Below, piece after piece: positions 20,501 through 36,600 of a stretch of 64,000 nt of DNA. Source of the DNA: Sympetrum striolatum. Taxonomy: Eukaryota > Arthropoda > Insecta > Odonata > Libellulidae. How positions within the stretch are numbered: the first letter of the stretch is position 1; each line of letters starts with the position of its first letter. A program made the translations under genes and the position numbers. The notes under the pieces were generated by a model, which saw nothing but the letters and a program-made list of their open reading frames with translations, did not search any database and was not told the origin of the DNA. The stretch covers positions 12,456,346 to 12,520,345 of the forward strand of contig OX388344.1 in the NCBI GenBank assembly GCA_947579665.1, read 5' to 3'.

Positions 20501-23500
20501 ACCACCCTGCTCCATATATCGCATGTTCATGGCTTTGGAAGTTCATCCAAATGCTGCCGAAAGATAATAATGAAAGTTAATTATATTTACTTTTGATAAC
20601 AATTACGAATCACAAAATAGGTACAGTAATAGCATTCTTATCCATTTGTACTTAGTTAATTTGAGTTCGCATCCCTCGACCAAGCACCATCTTTCAGCAC
20701 CACCCTGCTCCTTATATCGCATCGTCATGGCTTCGGAAGTTAATCCAAATGCTGCCGAAAGATAATAATGAAAGTTAATTATATTTACTTTTGATAACAA
20801 TGACGAATCACAAAATAGGTACAGTAATAGCATTCTTATCCATTTGTACTTAGTTAATTTGAGTTCGCATCCCTCGACCAAGCACCATCTCTCAGCACCA
20901 CCCAGCTCCTTATATCGCATCGTCATGGCCTCGGAAGTTCATCCAAATGCTGCCGAAAGATAATAATGAAAGTTAATCATATTTACTTTTGATAACAATG
21001 ACGAATCACAAAATAGGTACAGTAATAGCATTCTAATCCATTTGTACTTAGTTAATTTGAGTTCGCATCCCTCGACCAAGCACCATTTTTAGCACCACCC
21101 TGCTCCTTATATCGCATCGTCATGGCTTCGGAAGTTCATCCAAATGCTGCCGAAAGATAATAATGAAAGTTAATTATATTTACTTTTGATAACAATGACG
21201 AATGACAAAATAGGTACAGTAATAGCATTCTTATCCATTTGTACTTAGTTAATTTGAGTTCGCATCCCGCGACCAAGCACCATCCTTCATCACCACCCTG
21301 CTCCTTATATTGCATCGTCATGGCTTCGAAAGTTCATCCAAATGCTGCCGAAAGATAATAATGAAAGTTAATTATATATACTTTTGATAACAATGACGAA
21401 TCACAAAATAGGTACAGCAATAGCATTCTTATCCATTTGTACTTAGTTAATTTGAGTTCGCATCCCTCGACCAAGCACCATCTTTTAGCACCACCCTGCT
21501 CCTTATATCGCATCGTCATGGCTTCGGAAGTTCATCCAAATGCTGCCGAAAGATAATAATGAAAGTTAATTATATTTACTTTTGATAACAATGACGAATC
21601 ACAAAATAGGTACAGTAATAGCATTCTTATCCATTTGTACTTAGTTAATTTGAGTTCGCATCCCTCGACCAAGCACCATCTTTCAGCACCACCCTGCTCC
21701 TTATATCGCATCGTCATGGCTTCGGAAGTTCATCCAAATGCTGCCGGAAGATAATAATGAAAGTTAATTATATTTAGTTTTGATAACAATGACGACTCAC
21801 AAAATAGGTACAGTAATAGCATTCTTATCCATTTGTACTTAGTTAATTTGAGTTCGCATCCCTCGACCAAGCACCATTTTTCAGCACCACCCTGCTCCTT
21901 ATATCGCATCGTCATGGCTTCGGAAGTTCATCCAAATGCTGCCGAAAGATAATAATGAAAGTTAATTATATTTATTTTTGACAACAATGACGAATCACAA
22001 AATAGGTACAGTAATAGCATTCTTATCCATTTGTACTTAGTTAATTTGAGTTCGCATCCCTCGACCAAGCACCATCTTTCATCACCACCCTGGTCCTTAT
22101 ATCGCATCGTCATGGCTTCGGAAGTTCATCCAAATGCTGCCGAAAGATAATTATGAAAGTTAATTATATTTACTTTTGATAACAATGACGATTCAAAAAA
22201 TAGGTACAGTAATAGCATTCTTATCCATTTGTACTTTGTTAATTTGAGTTCGCATCCCTCGACCAAGCACCATATTTCATCACCACCCTGCTCCATATAT
22301 CGCATGTTCATGGCTTTGGAAGTTCATCCAAATGCTGCCGAAAGATAATAATGAAAGTTAATTATATTTACTTTTGATAACAATTACGAATCACAAAATA
22401 GGTACAGTAATAGCATTCTTATCCATTTGTACTTAGTTAATTTGAGTTCGCATCCCTCGACCAAGCACCATCTTTCAGCACCACCCTGCTCCTTATATCG
22501 CATCGTCATGGCTTCGGAAGTTAATCCAAATGCTGCCGAAAGATAATTATGAAAGTTAATTATATTTACTTTTGATAACAATGACGAATCACAAAATAGG
22601 TACAGTAATAGCATTCTTATCCATTTGTACTTAGTTAATTTGAGTTCGCATCCCTCGACCAAGCACCATTTTTCAGCACCACCCTGCTCCTTATATCGCA
22701 TCGTCATGGCTTCGGAAGTTCATCCAAATGCTGCCGAAAGATAATAATGAAAGTTAATTATATTTACTTTTGATAACAATGACGAATCACAAAATAGGTA
22801 CAGTAATAGCATTCTTATCCATTTGTACTTAGTTAATTTGAGTTCGCATCCCTCGACCAAGCACCATCTTTCATCACCACCCTGGTCCTTATATCGCATC
22901 GTCATGGCTTCGGAAGTTCATCCAAATGCTGCCGAAAGATAATTATGAAAGTTAATTATATTTACTTTTGATAACAATGACGAATCACAAAATAGGTACA
23001 GTAATAGCATTCTTATCCATTTGTACTTAGTTAATTTGAGTTCGCATTCCTTGACCAAGCACCATCTTTCAACACCACCCTGCTCCTTATATCGCATCGT
23101 CATGGCTTCGGGAGTTCATCCAAATGCTGCCGAAAGATAATAATGAAAGTTAATTATATTTACTTTTGATAACTATGACGAATCATAAATTAGGAACAGT
23201 AATAGCATTCTTATCCATTTGTACTTAGTTAATTTGAGTTCGCATCCCTCCACCAAGCACCATCTTTCAGCACCAACCTGCTCCTTATATCGCATCGTCA
23301 TGGCTTCGGAAGTTCATCCAAATGCTGCCGAAAGATAATAATGAAAGTTAATTATATTTACTTTTGATAACAACGACGATTCAAAAAATAGGTACAGTAA
23401 TAGCATTCTTATCCATTTGTACTTAGTTAATTTGAGTTCGCATCCCTCGACCAAGCACCATATTTCATCAACACCCTGCTCCATATATCGCATGTTCATG

Positions 23501-24690
23501 GCTTTGGAAGTTCATCCAAATGCTGCCGAAAGATAATAATGAAAGTTAATCATATTTACTTTTGATAACAATGACGAAATACAAAATAGGTACAGCAATA
23601 GCATTCTTATCCATTTGTACTTAGTTATTTTGAGTTCGCATCCCTCGACCAAGCACCATCTTTGAGCACCACCCTGCTCCTTATATCGCATTGTCATGGC
23701 TTCGGAAGTTCATCCAAATGCTGCCGAAAGATAATAATGAAAGTTAATTATATTTACTTTTGATAACAATGACGATTCAAAAAATAGGTACAGTAATAGC
23801 ATTCTTATCCATTTGTACTTTGTTAATTTGAGTTCGCATCCCTCGACCAAGCACCATATTTCATCACCACCCTGCTCCTTATATCGCATGTTCATGGCTT
23901 TGGAAGTTCATCCAAATGCTGCCGAAAGATAATAATGAAAGTTAATTATATTTACTTTTGATAACAATGACGAAATACAAAATAGGTACAGCAATAGCAT
24001 TCTTATCCATTTGTACTTAGTTAATTTGAGTTCGCATCCCTCGACCAAGCACCATCTTTCAGCACCACCCTGCTCCTTATATCGAATCGTCATGGCTTCG
24101 GAAGTTCGTCCAAATGCTGCCGAAAGATAATAATGAAAGTTAATTATATTTACTTTTGATAACAATGACGAATCACAAAATAGGTACAGTAAAAGCATTC
24201 TTATCCATTTGTACTTAGTTAATTTGAGTTCGCATCCCTCGACCAAGCACCATCTTTCAGCACCACCCTGCTCCTTATATCGCATCGTCATTTCTTCGGA
24301 AGTTCATCCAAATGCTGCCGAAAGATAATAATGAAAGTTAATTATATTTACTTTTGATAACAATTACGAATCACAAAATAGGTACAGTAATAGCATTCTT
24401 ATCCATTTGTACTTAGTTAATTTGAGTTCGCATCCCTCGACCAAGCACCATCTACCAGCACCACCCTGCTCCTTATATCGCATCGTCATGGCTTCGGAAG
24501 TTCATCCAAATGCTGCCGAAAGATAATAATGAAAGTTAATTATATTTACTTTTGATAACAATTACGAATCACAAAATAGGTACAGTAATAGCATTGTTAT
24601 CCATTTGTACTTAGTTAATTTGAGTTCACATCCCTCGACCAAGCACCATCTTTTAGACCACACTGCTCCTTATATCGCATCGTCATGGCT
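17573..24690 (+). repeat. 198-bp array, left domain (most diverse monomers)
   Basis: Monomers here have the greatest variety: GATTCAAAAAATAGG types (for example 20410, 22190, 23390, 23774), GTCCTTATATC types, and TTCATCACC types. A block near 18365-19540 is duplicated at 21136-22113, sharing the private CATCCTTCATCACC monomer and the same monomer order, offset by 14 then 13 monomers less 1 bp. One monomer was therefore lost and one base deleted after duplication. Confidence 0.75.
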
Positions 24691-27668
24691 TCGGAAGTTC
24701 ATCCAAATGCTGCCGAAAGATAATAATGAAAGTTAATTATATTTACTTTTGATAACAATGACGAATCACAAAATAGGTACAGTAATAGCATTCTTATCCA
24801 TTTGTACTTAGTTAATTTGAGTTCGCATCCCTCGACCAAGCACCATCTTTCAGCACCACCCTGCTCCTTATATCGCATCGTCATGGCTTCGGAAGTTCAT
24901 CCAAATGCTGCCGAAAGATAATAATGAAAGTTAATTATATTTACTTTTGATAACAATGTCGAATCACAAAATAGGTACAGCAATAGCATTCTTATCCATT
25001 TGTACTTAGTTAATTTGAGTTCGCATCCCTCGACCAAGCACCATCTACCAGCACCACCCTGCTCCTTATATCGAATCGTCATGGCTTCGGAAGTTCATCC
25101 AAATGCTGCCGAAAGATAATAATGAAAGTTAATTATATTTACTTTTGATAACAATGACGAATCACAAAATAGGTACAGCAATAGCATTCTTATCCATTTG
25201 TACTTAGTTAATTTGAGTTCGCATCCCTCGACCAAGCACCATCTACCAGCACCACCCTGCTCCTTATATCGAATCGTCATGGCTTCGGAAGTTCATCCAA
25301 ATGCTGCCGAAAGATAATATTGAAAGTTAATTATATTTACTTTTGATAACAATGATGAATCACAAAATATGTACAGTAATAGCATTCTTATCCATTTGTA
25401 CTTAGTTAATTTGAGTTCGCATCCCTCGACCAAGCACCATCTTTCAGCACCACCCTGCTCCTTATATCGCATCGTCATGGCTTCGGAAGTTCATCCAAAT
25501 GCTGCCGAAAGATAATAATGAAAGTTAATTATATTTACTTTTGATAACAATGACGAATCACAAAATAGGTACAGTAATAGCATTCTTATCCATTTGTACT
25601 TAGTTAATTTGAGTTCGCATCCCTCGACCAAGCACCATCTTTCAGCACCACCCTGCTCCTTATATCGCATTGTCATGGCTTCGGAAGTTCATCCAAATGC
25701 TGCCGAAAGATAATAATGAAAGTTAATTATATTTACTTTTGATAACAATGACGAATCACAACATAGGTACAGCAATAGCATTCTTATCCATTTGTACTTA
25801 GTTAATTTGAGTTCGCATCCCTCGACCAAGCACCATCTACCAGCACCACCCTGCTCCTTATATCGAATCATCATGGCTTCGGAAGTTCATCCAAATGCTG
25901 CCGAAAGATAATAATGAAAGTTAATTATATTTACTTTTGATAACAATTACGAATCACAAAATAGGTACAGCAATAGCATTCTTATCCATTTGTACTTAGT
26001 TAATTTGAGTTCGCATCCCTCGACCAAGCACCATCTTTCAGCACCACCCTGCTCCTTATATCGCATCGTCATTGCTTCGGAAGTTCATCCAAATGCTGCC
26101 GAAAGATAATAATGAAAGTTAATTATATTTACTTTTGATAACAATTACGAATCACAAAAAAGGTACAGCAATAGCATTCTTATCCATTTGTACTTAGTTA
26201 ATTTGAGTTCGCATCCCTCGACCAAGCACCATCTTTCAGCACCACCCTGCTCCTTATATCGCATCGTCATGGCTTCGGAAGTTCATCCAAATGCTGCCGA
26301 AAGATTATAATGAAAGTTAATTATATTTACTTTTGATAACAATGTTGAATCACAAAATAGGTACAGTAATAGCATTCTTATCCATTTGTACTTAGTTAAT
26401 TTAAGTTCGCATCCCTCGACCAAGCACCATCTTTCAGCACCACCCTGCTCCTTATATCGCATCGTCATGGCTTCGGAAGTTCATCCAAATGCTGCCGAAA
26501 GATAATAATGAAAGTTAATTATATTTACTTTTGATAACAATTACGAATCACAAAATAGGTACAGCAATAGCATTCTTATCCATTTGTACTTAGTTAATTT
26601 GAGTTTGCATCCCTCGACCAAGCACCATCTTTCAGCACCACCCTGCTCCTTATATCGCATCGTCATGGCTTCGGAAGTTCATCCAAATGCTGCCGAAAGA
26701 TAATAATGAAAGTTAATTATATTTACTTTTGATAACAATTACGAATCACAAAATAGGTACAGCAATAGCATTCTTATCCATTTGTACTTAGTTAATTTGA
26801 GTTCGCATCCCACGACCAAGCACCATCTTTCAGCACCACCCTGCTACTTATATCGCATCGTCATGGCTTCGGAAGTTCATCCAAATGCTGCCGAAAGATA
26901 ATAATGAAAGTTAATTATATTTACTTTTGATAACAATGACGAATCACAACATAGGTACAGCAATAGCATTCTTATCCATTTGTACTTAGTTAATTTGAGT
27001 TCGCATCCCTCGACCAAGCAACATCTACCAGCACCACCCTGCTCCTTATATCGAATCATCATGGCTTCGGAAGTTCATCCAAATGCTGCCGAAAGATAAT
27101 AATGAAAGTTAATTATATTTACTTTTGATAACAATGACGAATCACAAAATAGGTACAGTAATAGCATTCTTATCAATTTGTACTTAGTTAATTTGAGTTC
27201 GCATCCCTCGACCAAGCACCATCTACCAGCACCACCCTGCTCCTTATATCGAATCGTCATGGCTTCGGAAGTTCATCCAAATGCTGCCGAAAGATAATAA
27301 TGAAAGTTAATTATATTTACTTTTGATAACAATGACGAATCACAACATAGGTACAGCAATAGCATTCTTATCCATTTGTACTTAGTTAATTTGAGTTCGC
27401 ATCCCTCGACCAAGCACCATCTACCAGCACCACCCTGCTCCTTATATCGAATCATCATGGCTTCGGAAGTTCATCCAAATGCTGCCGAAAGATAAGAATG
27501 AAAGTTAATTATATTTACTTATGATAACAATTACGAATCACAAAATAGGTACAGTAATAGCATTCTTATCCATTTGTACTTAGTTAATTTGAGTTCGCAT
27601 CCCTCGACCAAGCACCATCTACCAGCACCACCCTGCTCCTTATATCGAATCGTCATGGCTTCGGAAGT

Positions 27669-30600
27669 TCATCCAAATGCTGCCGAAAGATAATAATGAA
27701 AGTTAATTATATTTACTTTTGATAACAATGACGAATCACAAAATAGGTACAGCAATAGCATTCTTGTCCATTTGTACTTAGTTAATTTGAGTTCGCATCC
27801 CTCGACCAAGAATCATCATTCATCACCACCCTGCTCCTTATATCGCATCGTCATGGCTTCGAAAGTTCATCCAAATGCTGCCGAAAGATAATAATGAAAG
27901 TTAATTATATTTACTTTTGATAACAATGACGAATCACAAAATAGGTACAGCAATAGCATTCTTATCCATTTGTACTTAGTTAATTTGAGTTCGCATCCCT
28001 CGACCAAGCACCATCTTTCAGCACCACCCTGCTCCTTAGATCGCATCGTCATGGCTTCGGAAGTTCATCCAAATGATGCCGAAAGATAATAATGAAAGTT
28101 AATTATATTTACTTTTGATAACAATTACGAATCACAAAATAGGTACAGTAATAGCATTCTTATCCATTTGTACTTAGTTAATTTGAGTTCGCATCCCTCG
28201 ACCAAGCACCATCTTTCAGCACCACCCTGCTCCTTTTATCGCATCGTCATGGCTTCGGAAGTTGATCCAAATGCTGCCGAAAGATAATAATGAAAGTTAA
28301 TTATATTTACTTTTGATAACAATTACGAATCACAAAATAGGTACAGCAATAGCATTCTTATCCATTTGTACTTAGTTAATTTGAGTTCGCATCCCTCGAC
28401 CAAGCACCATCTTTCAGCACCACCCTGCTCCTTATATCGCATCGTCATGGCTTCGGAAGTTCATCCAAATGCTGCCGAAAGATAATAATGAAAGTTAATT
28501 ATATTTACTTTTGATAACAATGACGAATCACAAAATAGGTACAGTAATAGCATTCTTATCCATTTGTACTTAGTTAATTTGAGTTCGCATCCCTCGACCA
28601 AGCACCATCTTTCAGCACCACCCTGCTCCTTATATCGCATTGTCATGGCTTCGGAAGTTCATCCAAATGCTGCCGAAAGATAATAATGAAAGTTAATTAT
28701 ATTTACTTTTGATAACAATGACGAATCACAAAATAGGTACAGCAATAGCATTCTTATCCATTTGTACTTAGTTAATTTGAGTTCGCATCCCTCGACCAAG
28801 CACCATCTTTCAGCACCACCCTGCTCCTTATATCGCATCGTCATGGCTTCGGAAGTTCATCCAAATGCTGCCGAAAGATAATAATGAAAGTTAATTATAT
28901 TTACTTCTGATAACAATGACGAATCACAAAATAGGTACAGCAATAGCATTCTTATCCATTTGTACTTAGTTAATTTGAGTTCGCATCCCTCGACCAGGCA
29001 CCATCTCTCAGCACCACCCTGCTCCTTATATCGCATCGTCATGGCTTCGGAAGTTCATCCAAATGCTGCCGAAAGATAATAATGAAAGTTAATTATATTT
29101 ACTTTTGATAACAATGACGAATCACAAAATAGGTACAGCAATAGCATTCTTATCCATTTGTACTTAGTTAATTTGAGTTCGCATCCCTCGACCAAGCACC
29201 ATCTTTCAGCACCACCCTGCTCCTTATATCGCATTGTCATGGCTTCGGAAGTTCATCCAAATGCTGCCGAAAGATAATAATGAAAGTTAATTATATTTAC
29301 TTTTGATAACAATGACGAATCACAAAATAGGTACAGCAATAGCATTCTTATCCATTTGTACTTAGTTAATTTGAGTTCGCATCCCTCGACCAAGCACCAT
29401 CTCTCAGCACCACCCTGCTCCTTATATCGCATCGTCATGGCTTCGGAAGTTCATCCAAATGCTGCCGAAAGATAATAATGAAAGTTAATTATATTTACTT
29501 TTGATAACAATTACGAATCACAAAATAGGTACAGCAATAGCATTCTTATCCATTTGTACTTAGTTAATTTGAGTTCGCATCCCTCGACCAAGCACCATCT
29601 CTCAGCACCACCCTGCTCCTTATATCGCATCGTCATGGCTTCGGAAGTTCATCCAAATGCTGCCGAAAGATAATAATGAAAGTTAATTATATTTACTTCT
29701 GATAACAATGACGTATCACAAAATAGGTACAGCAATAGCATTCTTATCCATTTGTACTTAGTTAATTTGAGTTCGCATCCCTCGACCAAGCACCATCTCT
29801 CAGCACCACCCTGCTCCTTATATCGCATCGTCATGGTTTCGGAAGTTCATCCAAATGCTGCCGAAAGATAATAATGAAAGTTAATTATATTTACTTTTGA
29901 TAACAATGACGAATCACAAAATAGGTACAGCAATAGCATTCTTATCCATTTGTACTTAGTTAATTTGAGTTCGCATCCCTCGACCAAGCACCATCTTTCA
30001 GCACCACCCTGCTCCTTATATCGCATTGTCATGGCTTCGGAAGTTCATCCAAATGCTGCCGAAAGATAATAATGAAAGTTAATTATATTTACTTTTGATA
30101 ACAATGACGAATCACAAAAAGGTACAGCAATAGCATTCTTATCCATTTGTACTTAGTTAATTTGAGTTCGCATCCCTCGACCAAGCACCATCTCTCAGCA
30201 CCACCCTGCTCCTTATATCGCATCGTCATGGCTTCGGAAGTTCATCCAAATGCTGCCGAAAGATAATAATGAAAGTTAATTATATTTACTTTTGATAACA
30301 ATGACGAATCACAAAATAGGTACAGCAATAGCATTCTTATCCATTTGTACTTAGTTAATTTGAGTTCGCATCCCTCGACCAAGCACCATCTTTCAGCACC
30401 ACCCTGCTCCTTATATCGCATCGTCATGGCTTCGGAAGTTCATCCAAATGCTGCCGAAAGATAATAATGAAAGTTAATTATATTTACTTCTGATAACAAT
30501 GACGAATCACAAAATAGGTACAGCAATAGCATTCTTATCCATTTGTACTTAGTTAATTTGAGTTCGCATCCCTCGACCAAGCACCATCTCTCAGCACCAC

Positions 30601-33600
30601 CCTGCTCCTTATATCGAATCGTCATGGCTTCGGAAGTTCATCCAAATGCTGCCGAAAGATAATAATGAAAGTTAATTATATTTACTTTTGATAACAATGA
30701 CGAATCACAAAATAGGTACAGCAATAGCATTCTTGTCCATTTGTACTTAGTTAATTTGAGTTCGCATCCCTCGACCAAGAATCATCATTCATCACCACCC
30801 TGCTCCTTATATCGCATCGTCATGGCTTCGAAAGTTCATCCAAATGCTGCCGAAAGATAATAATGAAAGTTAATTATATTTACTTTTGATAACAATGACG
30901 AATCACAAAATAGGTACAGCAATAGCATTCTTATCCATTTGTACTTAGTTAATTTGAGTTCGCATCCCTCGACCAAGCACCATCTTTCAGCACCACCCTG
31001 CTCCTTAGATCGCATCGTCATGGCTTCGGAAGTTCATCCAAATGATGCCGAAAGATAATAATGAAAGTTAATTATATTTACTTTTGATAACAATTACGAA
31101 TCACAAAATAGGTACAGTAATAGCATTCTTATCCATTTGTACTTAGTTAATTTGAGTTCGCATCCCTCGACCAAGCACCATCTTTCAGCACCACCCTGCT
31201 CCTTTTATCGCATCGTCATGGCTTCGGAAGTTGATCCAAATGCTGCCGAAAGATAATAATGAAAGTTAATTATATTTACTTTTGATAACAATTACGAATC
31301 ACAAAATAGGTACAGCAATAGCATTCTTATCCATTTGTACTTAGTTAATTTGAGTTCGCATCCCTCGACCAAGCACCATCTTTCAGCAACACTCTGCTCC
31401 TTATATCGCATCGTCATGGCTTCGGAAGTTCATCCAAATGCTGCCGAAAGATAATAATGAAAGTTAATTATATTTACTTTTGATAACAATGACGAATCAC
31501 AAAATAGGTACAGTAATAGCATTCTTATCCATTTGTACTTAGTTAATTTGAGTTCGCATCCCTCGACCAAGCACCATCTTTCAGCACCACCCTGCTCCTT
31601 ATATCGCATTGTCATGGCTTCGGAAGTTCATCCAAATGCTGCCGAAAGATAATAATGAAAGTTAATTATATTTACTTTTGATAACAATGACGAATCACAA
31701 AATAGGTACAGCAATAGCATTCTTATCCATTTGTACTTAGTTAATTTGAGTTCGCATCCCTCGACCAAGCACCATCTTTCAGCACCACCCTGCTCCTTAT
31801 ATCGCATCGTCATGGCTTCGGAAGTTCATCCAAATGCTGCCGAAAGATAATAATGAAAGTTAATTATATTTACTTCTGATAACAATGACGAATCACAAAA
31901 TAGGTACAGCAATATCATTCTTATCCATTTGTACTTAGTTAATTTGAGTTCGCATCCCTCGACCAAGCACCATCTCTCAGCACCACCCTGCTCCTTATAT
32001 CGCATCGTCATGGCTTCGGAAGTTCATCCAAATGCTGCCGAAAGATAATAATGAAAGTTAATTATATTTACTTTTGATAACAATGACGAATCACAAAATA
32101 GGTACAGCAATAGCATTCTTATCCATTTGTACTTAGTTAATTTGAGTTCGCATCCCTCGACCAAGCACCATCTTTCAGCACCACCCTGCTCCTTATATCG
32201 CATCGTCATGGCTTCGGAAGTTCATCCAAATGCTGCCGAAAGATAATAATGAAAGTTAATTATATTTACTTTTGATAACAATGACGAATCACAAAATAGG
32301 TACAGTAATAGCATTCTTATCCATTTGTACTTAGTTAATTTGAGTTCGCATCCCTCGACCAAGCACCATCTTTCAGCACCACCCTGCTCCTTATATCGCA
32401 TTGTCATGGCTTCGGAAGTTCATCCAAATGCTGCCGAAAGATAATAATGAAAGTTAATTATATTTACTTTTGATAACAATGACGAATCACAAAATAGGTA
32501 CAGCAATAGCATTCTTATCCATTTGTACTTAGTTAATTTGAGTTCGCATCCCTCGACCAAGCAACATCTCTCAGCACCACCCTGCTCCTTATATCGCATC
32601 GTCATGGCTTCGGAAGTTCATCCAAATGCTGCCGAAAGATAATAATGAAAGTTAATTATATTTACTTTTGATAACAATTACGAATCACAAAATAGGTACA
32701 GCAATAGCATTCTTATCCATTTGTACTTAGTTAATTTGAGTTCGCATCCCTCGACCAAGCACCATCTCTCAGCACCACCGTGCTCCTTATATCGCATCGT
32801 CATGGCTTCGGAAGTTCATCCAAATGCTGCCGAAAGATAATAATGAAAGTTAATTATATTTACTTCTGATAACAATGACGTATCACAAAATAGGTACAGC
32901 AATAGCATTCTTATCCATTTGTACTTAGTTAATTTGAGTTCGCATCCCTCGACCAAGCACCATCTCTCAGCACCACCCTGCTCCTTATATCGCATCGTCA
33001 TGGTTTCGGAAGTTCATCCAAATGCTGCCGAAAGATAATAATGAAAGTTAATTATATTTACTTTTGATAACAATGACGAATCACAAAATAGGTACAGCAA
33101 TAGCATTCTTATCCATTTGTACTTAGTTAATTTGAGTTCGCATCCCTCGACCAAGCACCATCTTTCAGCACCACCCTGCTCCTTATATCGCATTGTCATG
33201 GCTTCGGAAGTTCATCCAAATGCTGCCGAAAGATAATAATGAAAGTTAATTATATTTACTTTTGATAACAATGACGAATCACAAAAAGGTACAGCAATAG
33301 CATTCTTATCCATTTGTACTTAGTTAATTTGAGTTCGCATCCCTCGACCAAGCACCATCTCTCAGCACCACCCTGCTCCTTATATCGCATCGTCATGGTT
33401 TCGGAAGTTCATCCAAATGCTGCCGAAAGATAATAATGAAAGTTAATTATATTTACTTTTGATAACAATGACGAATCACAAAATAGGTACAGCAATAGCA
33501 TTCTTATCCATTTGTACTTAGTTAATTTGAGTTCGCATCCCTCGACCAAGCACCATCTTTCAGCACCACCCTGCTCCTTATATCGCATCGTCATGGCTTC

Positions 33601-36600
33601 GGAAGTTCATCCAAATGCTGCCGAAAGATAATAATGAAAGTTAATTATATTTACTTCTGATAACAATGACGAATCACAAAATAGGTACAGCAATAGCATT
33701 CTTATCCATTTGTACTTAGTTAATTTGAGTTCGCATCCCTCGACCAAGCACCATCTCTCAGCACCACCCTGTTCCTTATATCGCATCGTCATGGTTTCGG
33801 AAGTTCATCCAAATGCTGCCGAAAGATAATAATGAAAGTTAATTATATTTACTTTTGATAACAATGACGAATCACAAAATAGGTACAGCAATAGCATTCT
33901 TATCCATTTGTACTTAGTGAATTTGAGTTCGCTTCCCTCGACCAAGCACCATCTCTCAGCACCACCCTGCTCCTTATATCGCATTGTCATGGCTTCGGAA
34001 GTTCATCCAAATGCTGCCGAAATATAATAATGAAAGTTAATTATATTTACTTTTGATAACAATGACGAATCACAAAATAGGTACAGCAATAGCATTCTTA
34101 TCCATTTGTACTTTGTTAATTTGAGTTCGCATCCCTCGACCAAGCACCATCTTTCAGCACCACCCTGCTCCTTATATCGCATTGTCATGGCTTCGGAAGT
34201 TCATCCAAATGCTGCCGAAAGATAATAATGAAAATTAATTATATTTACTTTTGATAACAATTACGAATCACAAAATAGGTACAGCAATAGCATTCTTATC
34301 CATTTGTACTTAGTTAATTTGAGTTTGCATCCCTCGACCAAGCACCATCTTTCTGCACCACCCTGCTCCTTATATCGCATCGTCATGGTTTCGGAAGTTC
34401 ATCCAAATGCTGCCGAAAGATAATAATGAAAGTTAATTATATTTACTTTTGATAACAATGACGAATCACAAAATAGGTACAGCAATAGCATTCTTATCCA
34501 TTTGTACTTAGTTAATTTGAGTTCGCATCCCTCGACCAAGCACCATCTCTCAGCACCACCCTGTTCCTTATATCGCATCGTCATGGTTTCGGAAGTTCAT
34601 CCAAATGCTGCCGAAAGATAATAATGAAAGTTAATTATATTTACTTTTGATAACAATGACGAATCACAAAATAGGTACAGCAATAGCATTCTTATCCATT
34701 TGTACTTAGTGAATTTGAGTTCGCTTCCCTCGACCAAGCACCATCTCTCAGCACCACCCTGCTCCTTATATCGCATCGTCATGGCTTCGGAAGTTCATCC
34801 AAATGCTGCCGAAAGATAATAATGAAAGTTAATTATATTTACTTTTGATAACAATTACGAATCACAAAATAGGTACAGTAAAAGCATTCTTATCCATTTG
34901 TACTTAGTTAATTTGAGTTCGCATCCCTCGACCAAGCACCATCTTTCAGCACCACCCTGCTCCTTATATCGCATCGTCATGGCTTCGGAAGTTCATCCAA
35001 ATGCTGCCGAAAGATAATAATGAGAGATAATTATATTTACTTTTGATAACAATTACGAATCACAAAATAGGTACAGCAATAGCATTCTTATCCATTTGTA
35101 CTTAGTTAATTTGAGTTCGCATCCCTCGACCAAGCACCATCTTTCAGCACCACCCTGCTCCTTATATCGCATCGTCATGGCTTCGGAAGTTCATCCAAAT
35201 GCTGCCGAAAGATAATAATGAAAGTTAATTATATTTACTTTTGATAACAATGACGAATCACAAAATAGGTACAGCAATAGCATTCTTATCCATTTGTACT
35301 TAGTTAATTTGAGTTCGCATCCCTCGACCAAGCACCATCTTTCAGCACCACCCTGCTCCTTAGATCGCATCGTCATGGCTTCGGAAGTTCATCCAAATGA
35401 TGCCGAAAGATAATAATGAAAGTTAATTATATTTACTTTTGATAACAATTACGAATCACAAAATAGGTACAGTAATAGCATTCTTATCCATTTGTACTTA
35501 GTTAATTTGAGTTCGCATCCCTCGACCAAGCACCATCTTTCAGCACCACCCTGCTCCTTTTATCGCATCGTCATGGCTTCGGAAGTTGATCCAAATGCTG
35601 CCGAAAGATAATAATGAAAGTTAATTATATTTACTTTTGATAACAATTACGAATCACAAAATAGGTACAGCAATAGCATTCTTATCCATTTGTACTTAGT
35701 TAATTTGAGTTCGCATCCCTCGACCAAGCACCATCTTTCAGCACCACCCTGCTCCTTATATCGCATCGTCATGGCTTCGGAAGTTCATCCAAATGCTGCC
35801 GAAAGATAATAATGAAAGTTAATTATATTTACTTTTGATAACAATGACGAATCACAAAATAGGTACAGTAATAGCATTCTTATCCATTTGTACTTAGTTA
35901 ATTTGAGTTCGCATCCCTCGACCAAGCACCATCTTTCAGCACCACCCTGCTCCTTATATCGCATTGTCATGGCTTCGGAAGTTCATCCAAATGCTGCCGA
36001 AAGATAATAATGAAAGTTAATTATATTTACTTTTGATAACAATGACGAATCACAAAATAGGTACAGCAATAGCATTCTTATCCATTTGTACTTAGTTAAT
36101 TTGAGTTCGCATCCCTCGACCAAGCACCATCTTTCAGCACCACCCTGCTCCTTATATCGCATCGTCATGGCTTCGGAAGTTCATCCAAATGCTGCCGAAA
36201 GATAATAATGAAAGTTAATTATATTTACTTCTGATAACAATGACGAATCACAAAATAGGTACAGCAATAGCATTCTTATCCATTTGTACTTAGTTAATTT
36301 GAGTTCGCATCCCTCGACCAAGCACAATCTCTCAGCACCACCCTGCTCCTTATATCGCATCGTCATGGCTTCGGAAGTTCATCCAAATGCTGCCGAAAGA
36401 TAATAATGAAAGTTAATTATATTTACTTTTGCTAACAATGACGAATCACAAAATAGGTACAGCAATAGCATTCTTATCCATTTGTACTTAGTTAATTTGA
36501 GTTCGCATCCCTCGACCAAGCACCATCTTTCAGCACCACCCTGCTCCTTATATCGCATTGTCATGGCTTCGGAAGTTCATCCAAATGCTGCCGAAAGATA

